Shown piece after piece: positions 12,483 to 27,841 of a stretch of 64,000 nt of DNA. The stretch comes from Megaleporinus macrocephalus (taxonomy: Eukaryota; Chordata; Actinopteri; Characiformes; Anostomidae). How positions within the stretch are numbered: the stretch's first letter is position 1; the number at the start of each line of letters is the position of its first letter. The position numbers and the translations under genes were made by a program. The notes beneath the pieces are model-generated. The model saw only the letters and a program-made list of their open reading frames with translations, ran no database searches and was not told where the DNA came from. The DNA is taken from NCBI GenBank assembly GCA_021613375.1, contig CM038725.1, forward strand, positions 37,949,824 to 38,013,823, in the 5' to 3' direction.

Positions 12483-12600
12483 GTACTTGTTTATGTTGTA
12501 ACCATAGAAACAAAGACCAATCTACCTAACTGCAAGTCTTTGGATGTGTGGGAGGAAACCGGAGTACCCACACAAGCACGGGGAGAACATACACACTCCA
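12483..12600 (-). repeat. LINE 3'-end-like fragment
   Basis: Reads 'ctgcaagtctttggatgtg', 'gtgggaggaaaccggagtac', 'acggggagaacatacacact', the reverse form of a very common fish retroposon 3' region. The open frames over it are chance. Confidence 0.6.
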
Positions 12601-13982
12601 CACAGAATATAAAATATGTAGATATGTGTGATTTTACAATGAAATTCATGTACTTTATAAAACTAAACATTACAAAAGTTAAGGTGGCAAAAAGAGCCAT
12701 TGAAGAATCACCCAAATACAAATAATTACACATCGCATATATACGCAAGCATGTAGCATGTGTTTGGGGATCACCAGCATTGAGGAAGACCCTACACACT
12801 CTTCACACAAACTGTTCTTTCTTCTGCTGTATGGGAGAGGCCATGCTGTGTTAAAGTTTCTTTCCACAAGGCACCAGATTTTTTAAGTTCCAGAAACTAA
12901 ATTGATGGTCACTTTCATAAACATGCTCCTAAATTCAAATGACACCAGCTCTCTTTCTGTAAGTCCAGATTTTTCTGATGATAGTAAAGATAATAATTAT
13001 TGCATTTTTAACTAAGATCCTTCACTTAATATGAGCTACATATTTGATTACTTGCATTATTTCCTAAACGCTATCTACTGAACACTGAATCAACTAAACA
13101 CTGTATTCCGTTACTCTGGTTGCTACCTCAGTGACTGCTTTGGTCATGTTTGCTACATTATCTGTTAATACTGTATGTCATAGTATTGTCGTATCTTCTT
13201 TTTGCCATCATAATGAAGAGGGAGACCGGTTCAGAGTATAACTTTATTTGTAGAATACAGCAGATCAGATGTTCTGGGAGCACTCAACCCTGGTCTGGTC
13301 TGAACAACTTCAACCTAGCAACACTCTGTATTTAAGTCCTAGCTGTCAATAGGTCAACCTGCCTCGACCCATCAGGCCAGATCGGTATCTCCAAGGCTTA
13401 GGCCTAGGGCAGGATCTGCTAAGCCAAAACCCTAAACGACAGGTGTTGCTAAACCATAAACACTCTTGTAAACCCTGTGGAATTCAGTGTGTCATCAGTG
13501 TCCACAAGCTTATAACAGACACCATAGCTTGTAACAAATATTCAACAGTATGTTACATCCCTCTTTGCACAACTCTACATATTCTCAGTGCCTATAATTT
13601 TAAATGTGATATACAAATACACGCAAGTATGTTTTGTAGTTTACTCCCGCAAAACCAATGAAACATAAATTATGTGTTTGTGTTCTCTCTATACATCATG
13701 TGCACTATTAATATTTTATGTATGCTTTTCTTTGCAAGGAGGGTCAGCACTGTAAGGTAACAGCATCTTTACATTAATTCCTATTTCCTATTCCTAATTC
13801 CTATTAATTCTTAGTTTTTTAAGTGCAGATCACGTATACTTTAGTAGACCTTCTGTATTATTTTCATACAAAGAATAATTTAAATTTAAAGTTAAAATGG
13901 GGGTTGTACAGGACTCGGCAGCCTTGAACACACCCTCTGACCCAATAGACTGTAGCAAATAGTTAAAAGTTAAAAGGAGGAA

Positions 13983-14158
13983 ATCATGTCGCCTCTGGCT
14001 TGCTCTAGAGGGACTTGGACTTTGATACCTTTCTCACGTTTTTCTATGCATGGACTCTTTTCTTACCATCCTTCTTTTTGATACATAAACTGCTTTTCTG
14101 TAGAGCTGCTTTGAGACAACATGGGTTGTAAAAACCACTATATAAATAAATATTGACT
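13983..14158 (+). repeat. Dispersed fish repeat, forward copy
   Basis: Contains 'ttgctctagagggacttgg', 'ttctatgcatggactc' and 'gtagagctgctttgagaca', matching the copy at 216-475. Confidence 0.65.
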
Positions 14159-14878
14159 GATGCTAAGGAAGGCAGGAAGACTCCAGTCTACCCTGAGGGA
14201 ACAGAACATTCAGGTCCAATAGCTGTACCTGATATCAAAGCAGACTTCTTCATTGATCTTGGTGAGGTTGTCGGACTTTGGCTCTCCAATGGCGGCAATA
14301 TGTAGATTCAGGTCATCCAACAACTTATTTGGAAGGCAGGCTCTGGTGCAGCTGCAGTTGCTGATAAACAACGTAAAGATGATTCATGAAACAGTTTTTC
14401 AAAACTCTAGGCTACAAAATTCCGGCTCCCCTTTTGACTGTTTTACACATTTGACATACTTTTACTTCCAGGGACTGAACAACTGAACATTAATAAGGAA
14501 CTGAACAGAATCAACAGACAACTCAGTAACATAATCACATAGAAAGGAAAGGATACATTGGCTATTGCAGAATCGGGAATTTCACTGATTTTTTAAATTT
14601 TATTCCCATTTGATATAAACTTTTATGAGTGACATTATAGGAACATTCTTTTTATGTTCTTGTAATGTTTTGTTCAGACAAGATGGTCCCACATACAGAC
14701 ATGTGTTGTTGCTAGTTGTAATATTTTTCTGAACATTGTAATTTCATGTGTTGGGTTTCTAATCTGTCCCTTGATGCTGCATGCTGCTCTTTGCTGTCCA
14801 GTCAGAGCACTGCGATCGGGGTTTGACTGAAAACCGGTGGAATTTTTGCCGTGACCATGCGGTTTGAGGATGAAGCAG

Positions 14879-15026
14879 CTCCAGACCAGGTGGCGGCGCT
14901 AATTTTGTGACTATATGTTCCTCCAACTGCACTAAAGGGCAGAAGCAGAAGATCGTGTTGTGGTCAGCAGTCCTCACCTCTGGCAGTGTTGTTGGAGGAA
15001 CAGAAAGCAGAGCTGAACTATTGAAG
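14879..15026 (+). promoter_or_regulatory. Shared promoter and non-coding exon 1, gene B
   Basis: Starts with CCAGACCAGGTGGCGGCGC, continues 'gcagaagatcgtgttgtgg', 'cagtgttgttggaggaac' and 'agaaagcagagctgaac', and ends at the gtaggaag donor (15027). Sequence similarity to the other ZNF promoter blocks continues about 200 bp into the intron. No ATG in the exon. Confidence 0.78.
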
Positions 15027-17164
15027 GTAGGAAGCTGTCCTACACTTTAACACTCATTGCTCTTCATTCACTCTGAGACAAACAGCTGGAGACACATCTG
15101 AGTTCTGAACATAAGATCTGATGTTCTTTAAAATAGATCAGACACACAGAAGCAGCTTCATTCAGACCAGAGCTGAGTAATGGGAGCTGCTGCTGGACCA
15201 GAATATTAGCTTGATCATGTTTTCCTAGTTGGGTTTGATAAACAGAGCAGTTTGTTTCTGATTAATTTACCAAGTTGTCCAAATTCATCAAATACATCAA
15301 ACACATGTTCTTCAGATCAAGACTTTGAGATTGTCTACGTATCTGATGTGCTTCTGTTCTTTTGTGTACTGATGTTATCAAGTTAATTTTCAAACTAACT
15401 GTAAAGATGATCTTTATGTACATGACTATCTGCTCTGTTGTCAGTTTGAACACATAAACCACATCTTATCATTTAATCACTCATACAACAGTTTGTATGA
15501 GGAGAGCGAGGTTGAATTTGGCCTCTTATTCGAATTTTCTGGTCTATCTCGAAGTATAAACATTTTACTCATTTGCAAACTCAAATCATGAATATTTGAC
15601 GTCGGGCATGTTTGCTGGGAATCTGGGTCCGGGTCTACCAGATTGTCTGTTGATCTCACACCAGTTAATGAGTCATTTTGACAGAATATTAAAAGCATTT
15701 TATACTACCTTAACTTTGAAGGTTGAATAAGACCAGACTGTGAGATCTGACTCTTGCTATATGTTTGATAATTCAGTATGATCATTCAGTCTGAAACACA
15801 ATGTAATGCTGGAGCATAAAAACATTTACTGTGGCATGCTTACACTCTCCAAATATTCTCCAAATATCACCCATCATTCTTTTTTGCACAACTAAAGGAT
15901 TGTACAGTGTAAGTGAATTCCAAAGGCCACATAAAAATATTGATTTTGATTTAAAGTGATTTTGTGATAAATCTATTGATAGTGTATTATAATCCTGAAG
16001 TAAAGGAACTTACTCTAAAGTGGCATTTCAGTACTACAGCCTACTAAATATCACCCATCAGTCTATGTGCACAAATAATATTTCTTCCCTAAATCCAAAC
16101 ATTAGCAAAGAATCTCTAATGTATATAAAATATAAAGACTCTTTGGTGGCATTTGATGTTTACAGAGAAGTCAACATGGGACCTGTCTTTATTAGTGGCA
16201 TTATTTAAAAAATAAGGTAGAAAAAAACTTTACTAAAAGCAAATGAAATGCATTTGTCCTTAGGTAGATGCAATGCCAGATTTTGGAGGTGAGAATAAAA
16301 GCTCAGAGGACCACTGTTGGCAAAAAGGGTCAATGCAGTCGGTCACATAATTTCACCCACTGTAGCCAAACCAATGTGACTCATGCATGCAGCTTGAGCC
16401 CTGAATGTAACATCACGTGTTTGGTGAGAGTGTGATTTCCGTGTAAGGACGCAGACACAGGGTGTTGAGTTTAAATGCCGCCAGAACATATGTATCTGCT
16501 GTAGAACTCCAATTCAGCTATTTAAACAAGCTTCCGCGAATGAATTAATTGTTTAAAAAAGCATAACATGCTTTGTACGTTAAAGAAATAAGATATTATT
16601 TAAGTACCTCCAAAGATTTCACAGCTCTACTTAGACTAAAGTTGCCATTTCCATCAAATCATGCGGCACAGAATAAATCGACTACATTCACCAGCTACAT
16701 TTCCAGCTACAGCTTGTGATTGTATAAAATGCATTCTCAATAAAAAATGATTACTTTTTTTATAAAGTACAAAGTTACAAAGTTTTTTTTACTGCATAGT
16801 TGCTTAGTGGTTTACTGTAATACCTTCAGCATAATAAAATTTTACGCTTAATACAATTTTTTTTTTTCTTGTTTGTACCCATATACTGACAAAGCAAGCT
16901 CCAGTCCTGGTTTGTACCCTGTGAACATTTTGTGACCCATACTATATAACTGTTTTATATAAACATGTTTGGGTTTTTTGTTTTTTGGAGGTTTTTTTGC
17001 AGCTTATACTGGTTTATACGTATATTTAAAAAAAGTTTGCATGATTAGGCTTTTTCACATATGATTTCTTTTATTAGACTTTTTGTTAGTGGAGTATGAT
17101 TTTAGATCAGATTATTTTTGTTGCATTGCAGAATGAGTTTAAATGTTGTGTTTTCTTCTTTTAG
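15027..17164 (+). other. Intron 1 of zinc-finger gene B
   Basis: Bounded by the gtaggaag donor and a pyrimidine-rich TTTTAG acceptor (17163-17164). The first 400 bp are alignable with intron 1 of genes D, F and H. The rest is AT-rich with no recognised gene. Confidence 0.75.
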
Positions 17165-17218
17165 AAATGAACGATGTCCACTTTCAAGCCCTCTCCTTCA
17201 CTTCCCCACCCAGCTTAA

Positions 17219-18217
<999 letters not shown>

Positions 18218-18528
18218 AGAGTGTAATCATAACACTTTCTGGGGGTAAAAGTAGGGAATGATGCTTTCAGTCCGGAATTAAAAAATCCAGATCTTTTACA
18301 GAGGAAACACACTTTTTGCTGTTTTTACAATCCATTTTCCAAAGAAATCAGGACACTGTACAAAATGATGTAAATTTAAAAAAGAACACAATGATGTGCA
18401 AATCATGTATGTACAAAGACAAGATCTTGGAACTGAAAATTTTGAAAAGTTTTCAGTGAATAAGTGCAGGCAAGCCAGTTTAAAGGCATGCGTTTGTAAT
18501 TTGTGTGTTTGAATGTGAATCAGATTTG

Positions 18529-19617
18529 ACGTTGCAAGAAAAAGTATTTGAACCGTTTGAAATTGCCTGATTTTCTGCATAAATTGGTCATGAAATATGA
18601 TCTGATCTAAATCAAATTCCCAATTATAGACAAACACTATGTGCTTAACCTAATACTACACAAACAGTTATAATAGTTCACGTCGTTTAGTAGACACATC
18701 CATTAAACATTCACAGTGCTGGGGGGAAAAGTAAGTGAATCCTTGGATTTAATAACTGGTCAAACCTTCTTTGGCAGCAATAACCTCCAACAAGCGTTTC
18801 CGGTAGCTGCTGATCAAACCTGCACAACGTTCAGGAGGAATTCTGGACAATTCTTCCTTACAGAACTGCTTCAGCTCAGCCATATTCTCAAGATGTCTGG
18901 TGTGAACAGCTCTACTGAGGTCATTCCACAGCGTCTCTATTGGATTTAGGTCTGGACTCGGACTGGGCAAGGTGTATTTTCTTTTTTGAAGCCATTCTGT
19001 AGTACATTTACTTCAGTGTTTAGGGTAATTTTCCTGCTGCATCACCCATCCTCTACTGAGTTTCAGCTGGTGGACAGGCACCCTGACATTATGATGATGT
19101 TTTCATGTTGTTGTGCAGTGCCCTTTTTATGCTATACGTAGTGCTGCGTGTTTTTCCCGAACAATTCAATCTTGGTTTCATCAGTCCATAAAACATTTTC
19201 CCAGTAGCAAAGAGGAGTGTCAAGGTACTCTTCAGGCAAACTTCAGGGGTGCAGTGATGTTTTTTTGGAAAGCATCGACTTCATCCATGGTGTCCTGCCA
19301 TGAACACCATGCGTGTTCAATGATTTGTGTATCTTGTTTCATTGATTGGCCTCCAGGTTTGCTAACTCTTGACTCTAGCTTTTGTTGAAGTCATTAGCAT
19401 AAGAGTTCACTTACGTTTCCCACCAGCACTGTGAGTGTTTAATGGATGTGTCCAATACAGACATGAAATATTACAACTGTTTGTGTGGTTTTAGGTTAAG
19501 CATATTGTATTTGTCTATGCTTGGGATTTAGATGTAAATCAGATCATGTTTTTTAAGACCAATTAATGCAGAAAACCAGGTAAATTCATAGGGTCCACAT
19601 ACTTTTTCTTGCAATTG
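18529..19617 (-). mobile_element. Tc1-like element with ~200-bp inverted repeats, internally rearranged
   Basis: The ends are long inverted repeats: 18529-18740 against 19410-19617, both carrying 'ttgcaagaaaaagtat', 'cagtgctgg' and 'acacatccattaaac'. The right end is followed by TA. The interior has reverse-strand transposase relics: a C-terminal stretch with SPDLNPIETLW (18749-18970) and a block encoding the Tc1 'W-x-DETK-x-ELFG'-type region near 19160-19200. The reading frames are disrupted, so the element cannot move itself. Confidence 0.8.
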
Positions 19618-22600
19618 TAGGTTGCTTTAAAATCTGTATATATTGTTTGATCATTACTAGTGATGCAAGTGACAAGTGACCTATGCCATCACAGATTCAA
19701 GCTTTTGAACTGTGAGGTGATACCATGCTGGATGGTCCCTCTTATCTTTAGCCCGGAGGATGCAACATCGATGATTTCCAGAAAGAATTTCAAAAAGCCA
19801 TTGAATGGGTTTTTAGTCTTGTCACTCATTTAAAGAAATTACTATTTAAAGAGTTACTTGGTATTTTACATTAGGAAAGGTTATTCTTTAATTGTTACAT
19901 TTTTTGTATTCTTGAATTGACTAATATTCCTGCCAATTAACTTTGAGATGTTCCACAAAGGATTTAGCATTACACAACTCTACCAGCATGTTGTTGTCCC
20001 TGTGCCAGCTTTATTGAAATTTCGTGTTGGAGTCTAAGCTAATTGATACTGTTTTCAATTAAGTACAGGGTTTAAATGATTCTGTGTAAACAGGGTTTTA
20101 ATACAAGTGTAAAATTTTTTAAAGTTCAGTAATAATATTAATTAAACAGTAAAAACAATTGCAAATCTCCACATTCAAGGGTAAGAGGTTCCTAGCATTT
20201 TACAGTAGGTCCCTACTTTTTTGTAGTAGTAGTTATAGTGTTTCTGATGCAATAATTCACCTTTTTGACAAGTCTTTGTCTTTGTCTCATGTCTTTGATT
20301 ATAGTTAATGCTTGTTGCAGTGAATCTGCCACCTTTTCTTCTATGTAGGAAATGTTTTATACATGTTGTACATTCAGAGTTATTGAGCACCGTAACAAAG
20401 GAGCTATGATACTTTGAAAAAATAGTTTTAGCGGTGGTGGCCAGAGCTAGCTTTGTAAAGGGACACCGGAATATGAACGTCTGCAAGAGTAATCTGAGTG
20501 ACCTCTCCTCCATATGACCTACGCAGGCCTGTTCTACACAGCTTACACAAAGACTTTAAGGACTGTCGATGGTGTTTCTGATACTTAGAGAATCACTGTT
20601 CCTTGAGAAGCCCCTTGTGACAGGGAGATTCAGACTTGTTTATCTCAAATCTCTCTTACCACACATAGCTGCATCCGAACTGGGTATCTCCATCAGTGTT
20701 GAACAGGGCGACCACCTGGGGGTGTCCAACGAGTTGTACCAAACATGGATACAATTTATTTTACAATTTGTCAACTTGTTGTTTCTTAGAATGAAACAGG
20801 CTGTTTCTGTTACTGTGCTTTAATTTTAATTAAATAAACTATTGGGCGATATGCCTCAGTTGGAAAAGCATTCAGAGCTTAAACATTACTTTGAACTTGG
20901 GTTATACGTTTGTGGGGTTCAGCTGCTGTGGGCTACGGAGGAGTGTGCATGTAAATAAATCAGTTCTTGTGACATCATAGAGACTGCAAATTTTAAAAAG
21001 GCTGTATTTACAGTAAAGTTTTCATATGTAGACTGTATGGGCTGGAGATGTTTACATATTACTTTAGACTTGGGGCATGCCCTGATGCCAGTGCATGTTC
21101 ATACGGTACACTCTACTTGATGTAGTAAATCCCATGTTTTCTGATCTAGGTAGTACATAAAATAAAAAAAACATTGGGTTGTCTTATTTCACAGTTTGTG
21201 TGTTGGTAAGTACTCCAGATACACAAATATATGAGCGCAAGCACTAAAATGTGGCGGCTTACTCAGGCAAAGTTGTGTTGTAGATTGGCAGGGTCTTGAT
21301 GGCTCCACCCTCTAAGAACACTTCACTTGGACTCTCACTGGTGCCACCCACTCTCCTCCACTAGTCACACTTGCTAATATATTACTATATATAGTAATAT
21401 ATTATATATAGTATAGTTTTTTTTGTGTTTTTTTGGGGGGGTAGTTCTTCTGTTTTACCAATGCTTTTTCTTTTTGCTTTGGGATTATGGAGGTGCTTTT
21501 GGTGTTACCCGTCTGTGTTTTGACCCCATGTCTGTAATGACTTTGATGAAATAATTGCCTCAAATGAACTCTTTTACATTTGCAGCCGACTTACATGCTT
21601 TCAAAGTTCCAAGCATCTAAAAATAACACTGCCTTCTTTAGTTCGTTGTAAAACGATGGCTGTGTAGATGAAGAAAAAGGAAACCCCTCCTCCTCTGTCC
21701 GCACTGGACAACAAAACAAGTATATACATTTAAAATACAATTTAAAAATTCAAGACTTACAACTACATGCATAACTGAATGTAGAGAAAAAGGAATAAAA
21801 CTGTTGAGGCCCATCAGAGTAGCTGATTAAACTACTTCGGTCTCCTGAGGTTTAAGAGATATACGTATGTTACAGGACACACTTCCCACACTGCAACAGT
21901 TTACACTGTACAGACATGTATAAGCTCAGGTAGTATTTATTCATTGTTTGCATGTTGTTTTATATGTACAATGGTCTAGATAAAAGAAATTATGCAAATG
22001 TTTAAACATCTAATAAAATGTTTTGCTGAATAAATCAGTTATATAAGATGGATGGCCATCCCACCTATGCAAAGATGTTAAAAAATATAATTAAATAATT
22101 AATTAGTCTCATGGGGCTGTGTTGAAATCTATCCTGGTGCATATTGGACAGAATACAAGGAATACCCTGGACATTTCACTACTCCATGAAGTTAAGAAGC
22201 AACAGCTAAAGCTTTGATCCATCAGTGGTGCCACATCAAGTTCTGCATGCGTAGGAGTGGCTGCAACACCCGTAGCTTAATGGGCAGGGAGAAGGGAAAG
22301 CTGGTGGCTGGCGCTGGTGCAGGAGACACATTGCCAGGAGCAGATACGGAGGGGCAGCCATAAGGGGCTACACTGATGTCCTCATGCATAGGCGCAGCTG
22401 CCTGGCCATTTGACAGGTCTGATGCAACATCCAGTAGGTACTTACCTTCATGGAGACACGCCTCTTCCCTAGCCACATATGCTGCAGCCGTCTTAACTGC
22501 AAGCAAAGCTGGCTCTTCTCTTCTTCTGTGTCCCCAGAGCAAAATACTGCTTGTTCTTCATTCGGGAAAAAGGACCATAACTAATATAATAAGCAGGTGA

Positions 22601-24566
22601 CCCTCCTAAAGCTTAGCTTGATTTTCACACAGACTCCCTGTATCCATTGACAGCCTTGCATTCTCTAACTTTCAAGTGCAGAGTCCAAGTTAACGTTGAC
22701 AAATGGCAGAGAACAGGCAGACACAAGGACTGCAGGAGGGTCCATGATAACAAACACTAAACTGGTATAAAGACAAGGCTACTATTTGCTAAGGTCTGCA
22801 TTTTATCACCTCAGTATCAGTGAAATTTAAATGAGCACCAGCCAGCACAAAGCAAGCAAGCAAACAGGAGAGTAACTGACAGAAAGGATCACGCGTTCCC
22901 CCTGCATGCAAGTACAAAAGCAAGTCAGCTTAGGTGAGCTTAATAAGAAGACAACAGAAACAGAAGCTTTCTGCTGTCAAAGCTACCATATCACAGATAC
23001 TGAACCTATGACTGACCAAGTTGACATTTCTGTGGTTGCAGCTTCAGTTCATTGTCCCCCAATAACCCAAAAGCCTGAGCTAGGTTAAAACTGTCCAAAT
23101 AAATGAGAAAGAAATTGTGTACTAATGCTAGAATCGTTCTCTGCTTTAGGTGTTTGCATTTGAACTATTTCTTCTACAGTTCTCCACCTCCTTGAGAAAG
23201 CAGCAGGGTATAGGAGGATGGAATCTCTGAACTGAAATGAACAGTTAATCCAGTGAGCTGACAGCAGCTCCAGAAACTACTATATCTTATTATAAGTCTT
23301 TAACTGATGTTAATACTGCATCTGCTCAATGAACAAGAGCAAAGAGAATCAGAGATCCCATTCCCCACTGTAACTCTTCATAAATGATGATACAGTAGTA
23401 CAAATGTTCATATCATCATGTTATAAATTGAAATGTATAGTTTATTTCGACTGATTCTGTACGCAGGTACATATTCATCTATTTAGCCCTGTGTATTTGT
23501 CTGGTCTAATTCAGATTCTAATTCTTAAGTAGAAGAGACACATACACACACAAAGTACAGTTATATAGATATTGTAACAGTCACAGTTATATAATTTTAG
23601 CTAACAAAACGGAAAAAAAAGGTTAACGCTCGCCTACTGTTGGGTAATTTATGACAACAAAATTCATTAATGTATGAAACACACCAATTGGTTTAAGTTA
23701 AGAGAAACAAAAATGAATGGGGAAAAAAACCTAACAACTCATGCAACACATTTACAACTACCAACACAACCGCACACGCAAGGTTTTAACCAAACGAAAG
23801 CTGAAAGAAAGAGACCTAACAAACACGAAACAAACTTGGTAGAAGTAGTTACACCTTTATGCATATCAGATGTAAATGAGAGAATCTATATATTACACTG
23901 CAGATATACTGAATCATCATTACAAATTATAATGAAACAAAACTAAACATAGTGTCATTGGTGAGATTCACTCAACAAAGATAGTGTCCATAGTGTGTAC
24001 CTTTCATTCAGTTCTACAATGAAAAAGATATCGTTACGCTGTCATGTCTGGGAGGATATGCTGGAGGCATAAACTAGACCCTACCTCATGTCAAATAGTC
24101 CTTAAAACAGAGAACATTAACAGTCCTTCAAGTCTCTGAAAAGAGTTCACAGATCAGTTGTAGCCTGGCATGGATGCAAATATGTGCCACATAGAACAGG
24201 CCTGCATATAACATACTGAGGAGAGATCACAGTCCCTTGATCGTACATCTTGATGTCTTGCAGTCCTTCATACTCCTGTCTCTCCTTTACAAAACTGTTC
24301 AGTTCTGTCTACCACAGCAAAAAAAAGCTACACTGTTACAGTGCTCAATGAGACAATTCAAATATACAGTATATACGTTCAACCTGTTGACATGCAGGAA
24401 TCAAAGAAACCAAAGATGGGTTTCAGGAACCAAGTAAATGGTCAAGCGTTTGTAAAAACTTTCATCATTGCAACAGAAACACGACATAAGCTGAGATGCA
24501 AGATCATCTTATTATTTAAATTAAAGCTTCTTGAACCTTCATCCCCAGAATGTGTTATGGTTATGC
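19618..24566. other. Intergenic DNA between convergent ZNF genes B and C
   Basis: No gene can be supported. Open frames at 20175-20513 (-), 20569-20823 (+) and 22222-22542 (-) match no family I recognise and lack convincing splice or start context; the last is the most protein-like in composition. A 28-bp perfect palindrome lies at 21376-21403. The 3' ends of genes B and C must lie in this interval. Confidence 0.5.
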
Positions 24567-25451
<885 letters not shown>

Positions 25452-27059
25452 TCAAACAGGACATCATTTGTTTCTGAAAAAAGAAAAATCCAAACTCAAT
25501 GTGCAATGAAGAAAAAATAGTCTGACCAAATCACAAATGCCCCACTTACATCCACTGACAAAGTTTAAAGAAAGTCTATTCAATTACTTAATTAACTATT
25601 CAAACCACACCAACATCATGTCCTGTAGTAAACCAAATTAATTCAAACTTGTTCTGAAGTGCAGTCTACTTGTGTTCCCCCAAAAGAAGTTGTTCAAGAT
25701 ATATTTGAAAATGAATTAAAACTTGTTCTGAAGTGGTTTTGAAGATGTAGTTAACTGACTCCGTAACAAGCTAGTGAACTGCTGAGTCTCAAACAAATCA
25801 ATGGCTTAAATATGAATAATGCAAATTAACTGATCAGCTTTTCCTGAAGAATTAACCCTTCTATAAGGCAATAAGTCTGATAATTACTAGTTTTATTTAG
25901 GGACTGGTAAGATAATTCAGCATCCAATCAATTTAGACACTCATTATGTTGACCAAAGATTTTCACAGCACTAATTTTTCGCTACATCTTGAGACTCTTT
26001 TAATACACTTGCCTGATTCAAAACATCTTCCTGCTATTACTTGATTGATGCCTTTTTGAAAATAATCAATCCTTATAATTTTACTCTGATCTATAATAAT
26101 TTGATGAATTGGACCTTAAAGGCATCAAACGTTACTGGATCCTCTGCTTTACAAGGTCGTTACAGAGCTGTTTTTTTGTAAGGTCTCAGAGGCTTATTTA
26201 ACGCATTGGGACTTAATAAATTATAATATTCTTACACTTAACAGTCACTGGCTAATTCTAAATAGCTGAGCAGTAAGCTTATTTTACCACACAACTTTAG
26301 TTTTATGATTTGTTTTCAGCATTGTTGAATGTTAAAAAGTTGTATAGCTAAGGGGTTAACCGCAAGTTAACATTAATTTGCACAAGAACAAGTAAAGAAT
26401 TTCTAGTGAAATTTAACTCTTTCCTTTTTATCATAAACCTAAGGGTTGTGGCCTCTGGTGGACACTGTATATAGTGAGGTTATTTAGCTTGTTAAAATCA
26501 ATTACAGCAGGCAAAACAGGTCATAGAAAATCTTTGGTAAAGGGTAAATCTTACAACATGCTTATAACATACTAGTTGGCCATGGAAGCCATGAAGCTCC
26601 ATAGTGTTGGTACTGGTGTTAAGTTATTAATCAGCAGAGTGTTGGTTCTTTTTACACACTATGCTCAGCACTCACAGTGCCTGCTCTTTGTTAACTTTAC
26701 CTGCTCTGATGCTAATGTGTGTAAAGACAGACTGCATGGTTAACTGCTTGATATATACACTTGTGGTAACGGAACTGAATAAAACACTTACATATATTTT
26801 TGTCCATATGTATTATTAATTAGTATGCATATTTTGCAAATATTGCCAGCTTTCTTTGGGGTTAGTTACTGTTTTATGTTTTTCCTTCTTATTCACAAAC
26901 AACCATAACCACCTCTATAATAAATGTTATTTTTATCGCCATTGATTTTTTAGAGACCATTAAATTGTTTTCAGTTTCGGTATACTTTTGGCATCTAAAA
27001 TGATCCTATTAATGCCGTTAATTTAAATATTAAATTATTATAGGCTTAACTGTTAAGAA

Positions 27060-27350
27060 TGCAGTATACTTGTGTTCCCCCAAAAGAAGTTGTTCAAGAT
27101 ACTTTCTATTATTGGTTTATTTTTCTTCTATACGTTGATAAGCAGTAACGCCACACCAGTATTATTTATTATTCTCTGTCTGTACTGTGTTGTGTTGTGT
27201 TGTCTGTCCGCACTTGTTTGTTCGTGTTGCACTTGTGTCTTGTATGCACTGTCTATGTTGCACCATGGTCCTGGAGGAACGTTGTTTCGTTTCACTGTGT
27301 ACTCTGTATGTAGTTGAAATGACAATAAAACCCACTTGACTTGACTTGAC
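27060..27350 (+). mobile_element. LINE 3' end with pentanucleotide tail
   Basis: Ends 'ggaacgttgtttcgtttcac', 'gacaataaaa', then (acttg) repeats. This is a familiar fish non-LTR retroposon terminus; only the 3' end is present, as expected of 5'-truncated insertions. Confidence 0.55.
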
Positions 27351-27363
27351 CAGTAGGTGGCAG
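27350..27363 (+). promoter_or_regulatory. CTCF-like site in intron 1 of gene C
   Basis: CCAGTAGGTGGCAG fits the CTCF core CCASYAGRKGGCRS at all 14 positions. The homologous site in gene E is at 36626-36639 with one mismatch. Binding is not shown by sequence alone. Confidence 0.4.
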
Positions 27364-27687
27364 TAAAGCATCATGGTTCGTAAAGGTTCCACAACAGAAA
27401 ACAAATCCAAAGACACAAACACAAACCTGCCAACACGCTGAATACCTACGGATTAACACGAAATTTAAGTTTAAGCGTCAACACTGAGAGTCCCACGTGT
27501 TCTGACCCGCTATAGTCCCACTGACCCTGAGAGAAACTCAGCTCTGGTCTAAATGAAGCTGCTTCTGTGTGTCTGATCTACTTTAAAGAACATCAGATCT
27601 TATGTTCAGAACTCAGATGTGTCTCCAGCTGTTTGTTTCAGAGTGAATGAAGAACAATGGGTGTTAAAGTGTAGGACAGCTTCCTAC

Positions 27688-27841
27688 CTTCAATAGTTCA
27701 GCTCTGCTTTCTGTTCCTCCAACAACACTGTCCGAGCGCGGAGGAGGTGTGGACCTGTGACCACAACACGATCTTCTGCTTCTCCACTTCAGTTGTACAA
27801 AGTTATAGTTACAGAATTAGCGCCACTACCTGGCCTGGAGC
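27688..27841 (-). promoter_or_regulatory. Shared promoter and non-coding exon 1, gene C
   Basis: Reverse-strand block with CCAGGTAGTGGCGCTAA (complement near 27815-27835), the GC-rich 'ccgagcgcggaggagg' stretch and the 'ctaccttcaatagttcagc' splice-donor end on the plus strand. Same organisation as the other ZNF promoters. Confidence 0.76.

Larger units (their letters stand above)
11250..14878. other. Intergenic DNA between oxygenase and ZNF gene B
   Basis: No supported gene. Repeat content: a G/C-rich dispersed repeat at about 11420-11720 with recurring 'gggcccctgggc'; a possible short interspersed repeat at 11850-12150; a LINE 3'-end-like piece at 12483-12600; another dispersed repeat at 13983-14158. 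The divergent promoters of the oxygenase (-) and gene B (+) must both lie in or near this interval; only that of gene B is recognised. Confidence 0.6.
25474..27687 (-). other. Intron 1 of zinc-finger gene C
   Basis: Contains a LINE 3' end at 27060-27350 with 'gacaataaaacccacttgac' and an (acttg)n tail, then a perfect CTCF-consensus match at 27350-27363 and about 180 bp alignable in reverse with intron 1 of gene E. The rest (25.5-27.0 kb) is AT-rich without recognised content. Confidence 0.65.

Noticed and set aside
20175..20823. Open frames of 112 and 84 codons as genes
   Set aside because: No recognisable domain, no paralogue in the window, no convincing splice context; such lengths occur by chance here.
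22222..22542. 106-codon reverse frame as a gene
   Set aside because: Its composition is somewhat protein-like, but I cannot match it to a family and no flanking exons are evident. It might be a transposon fragment.
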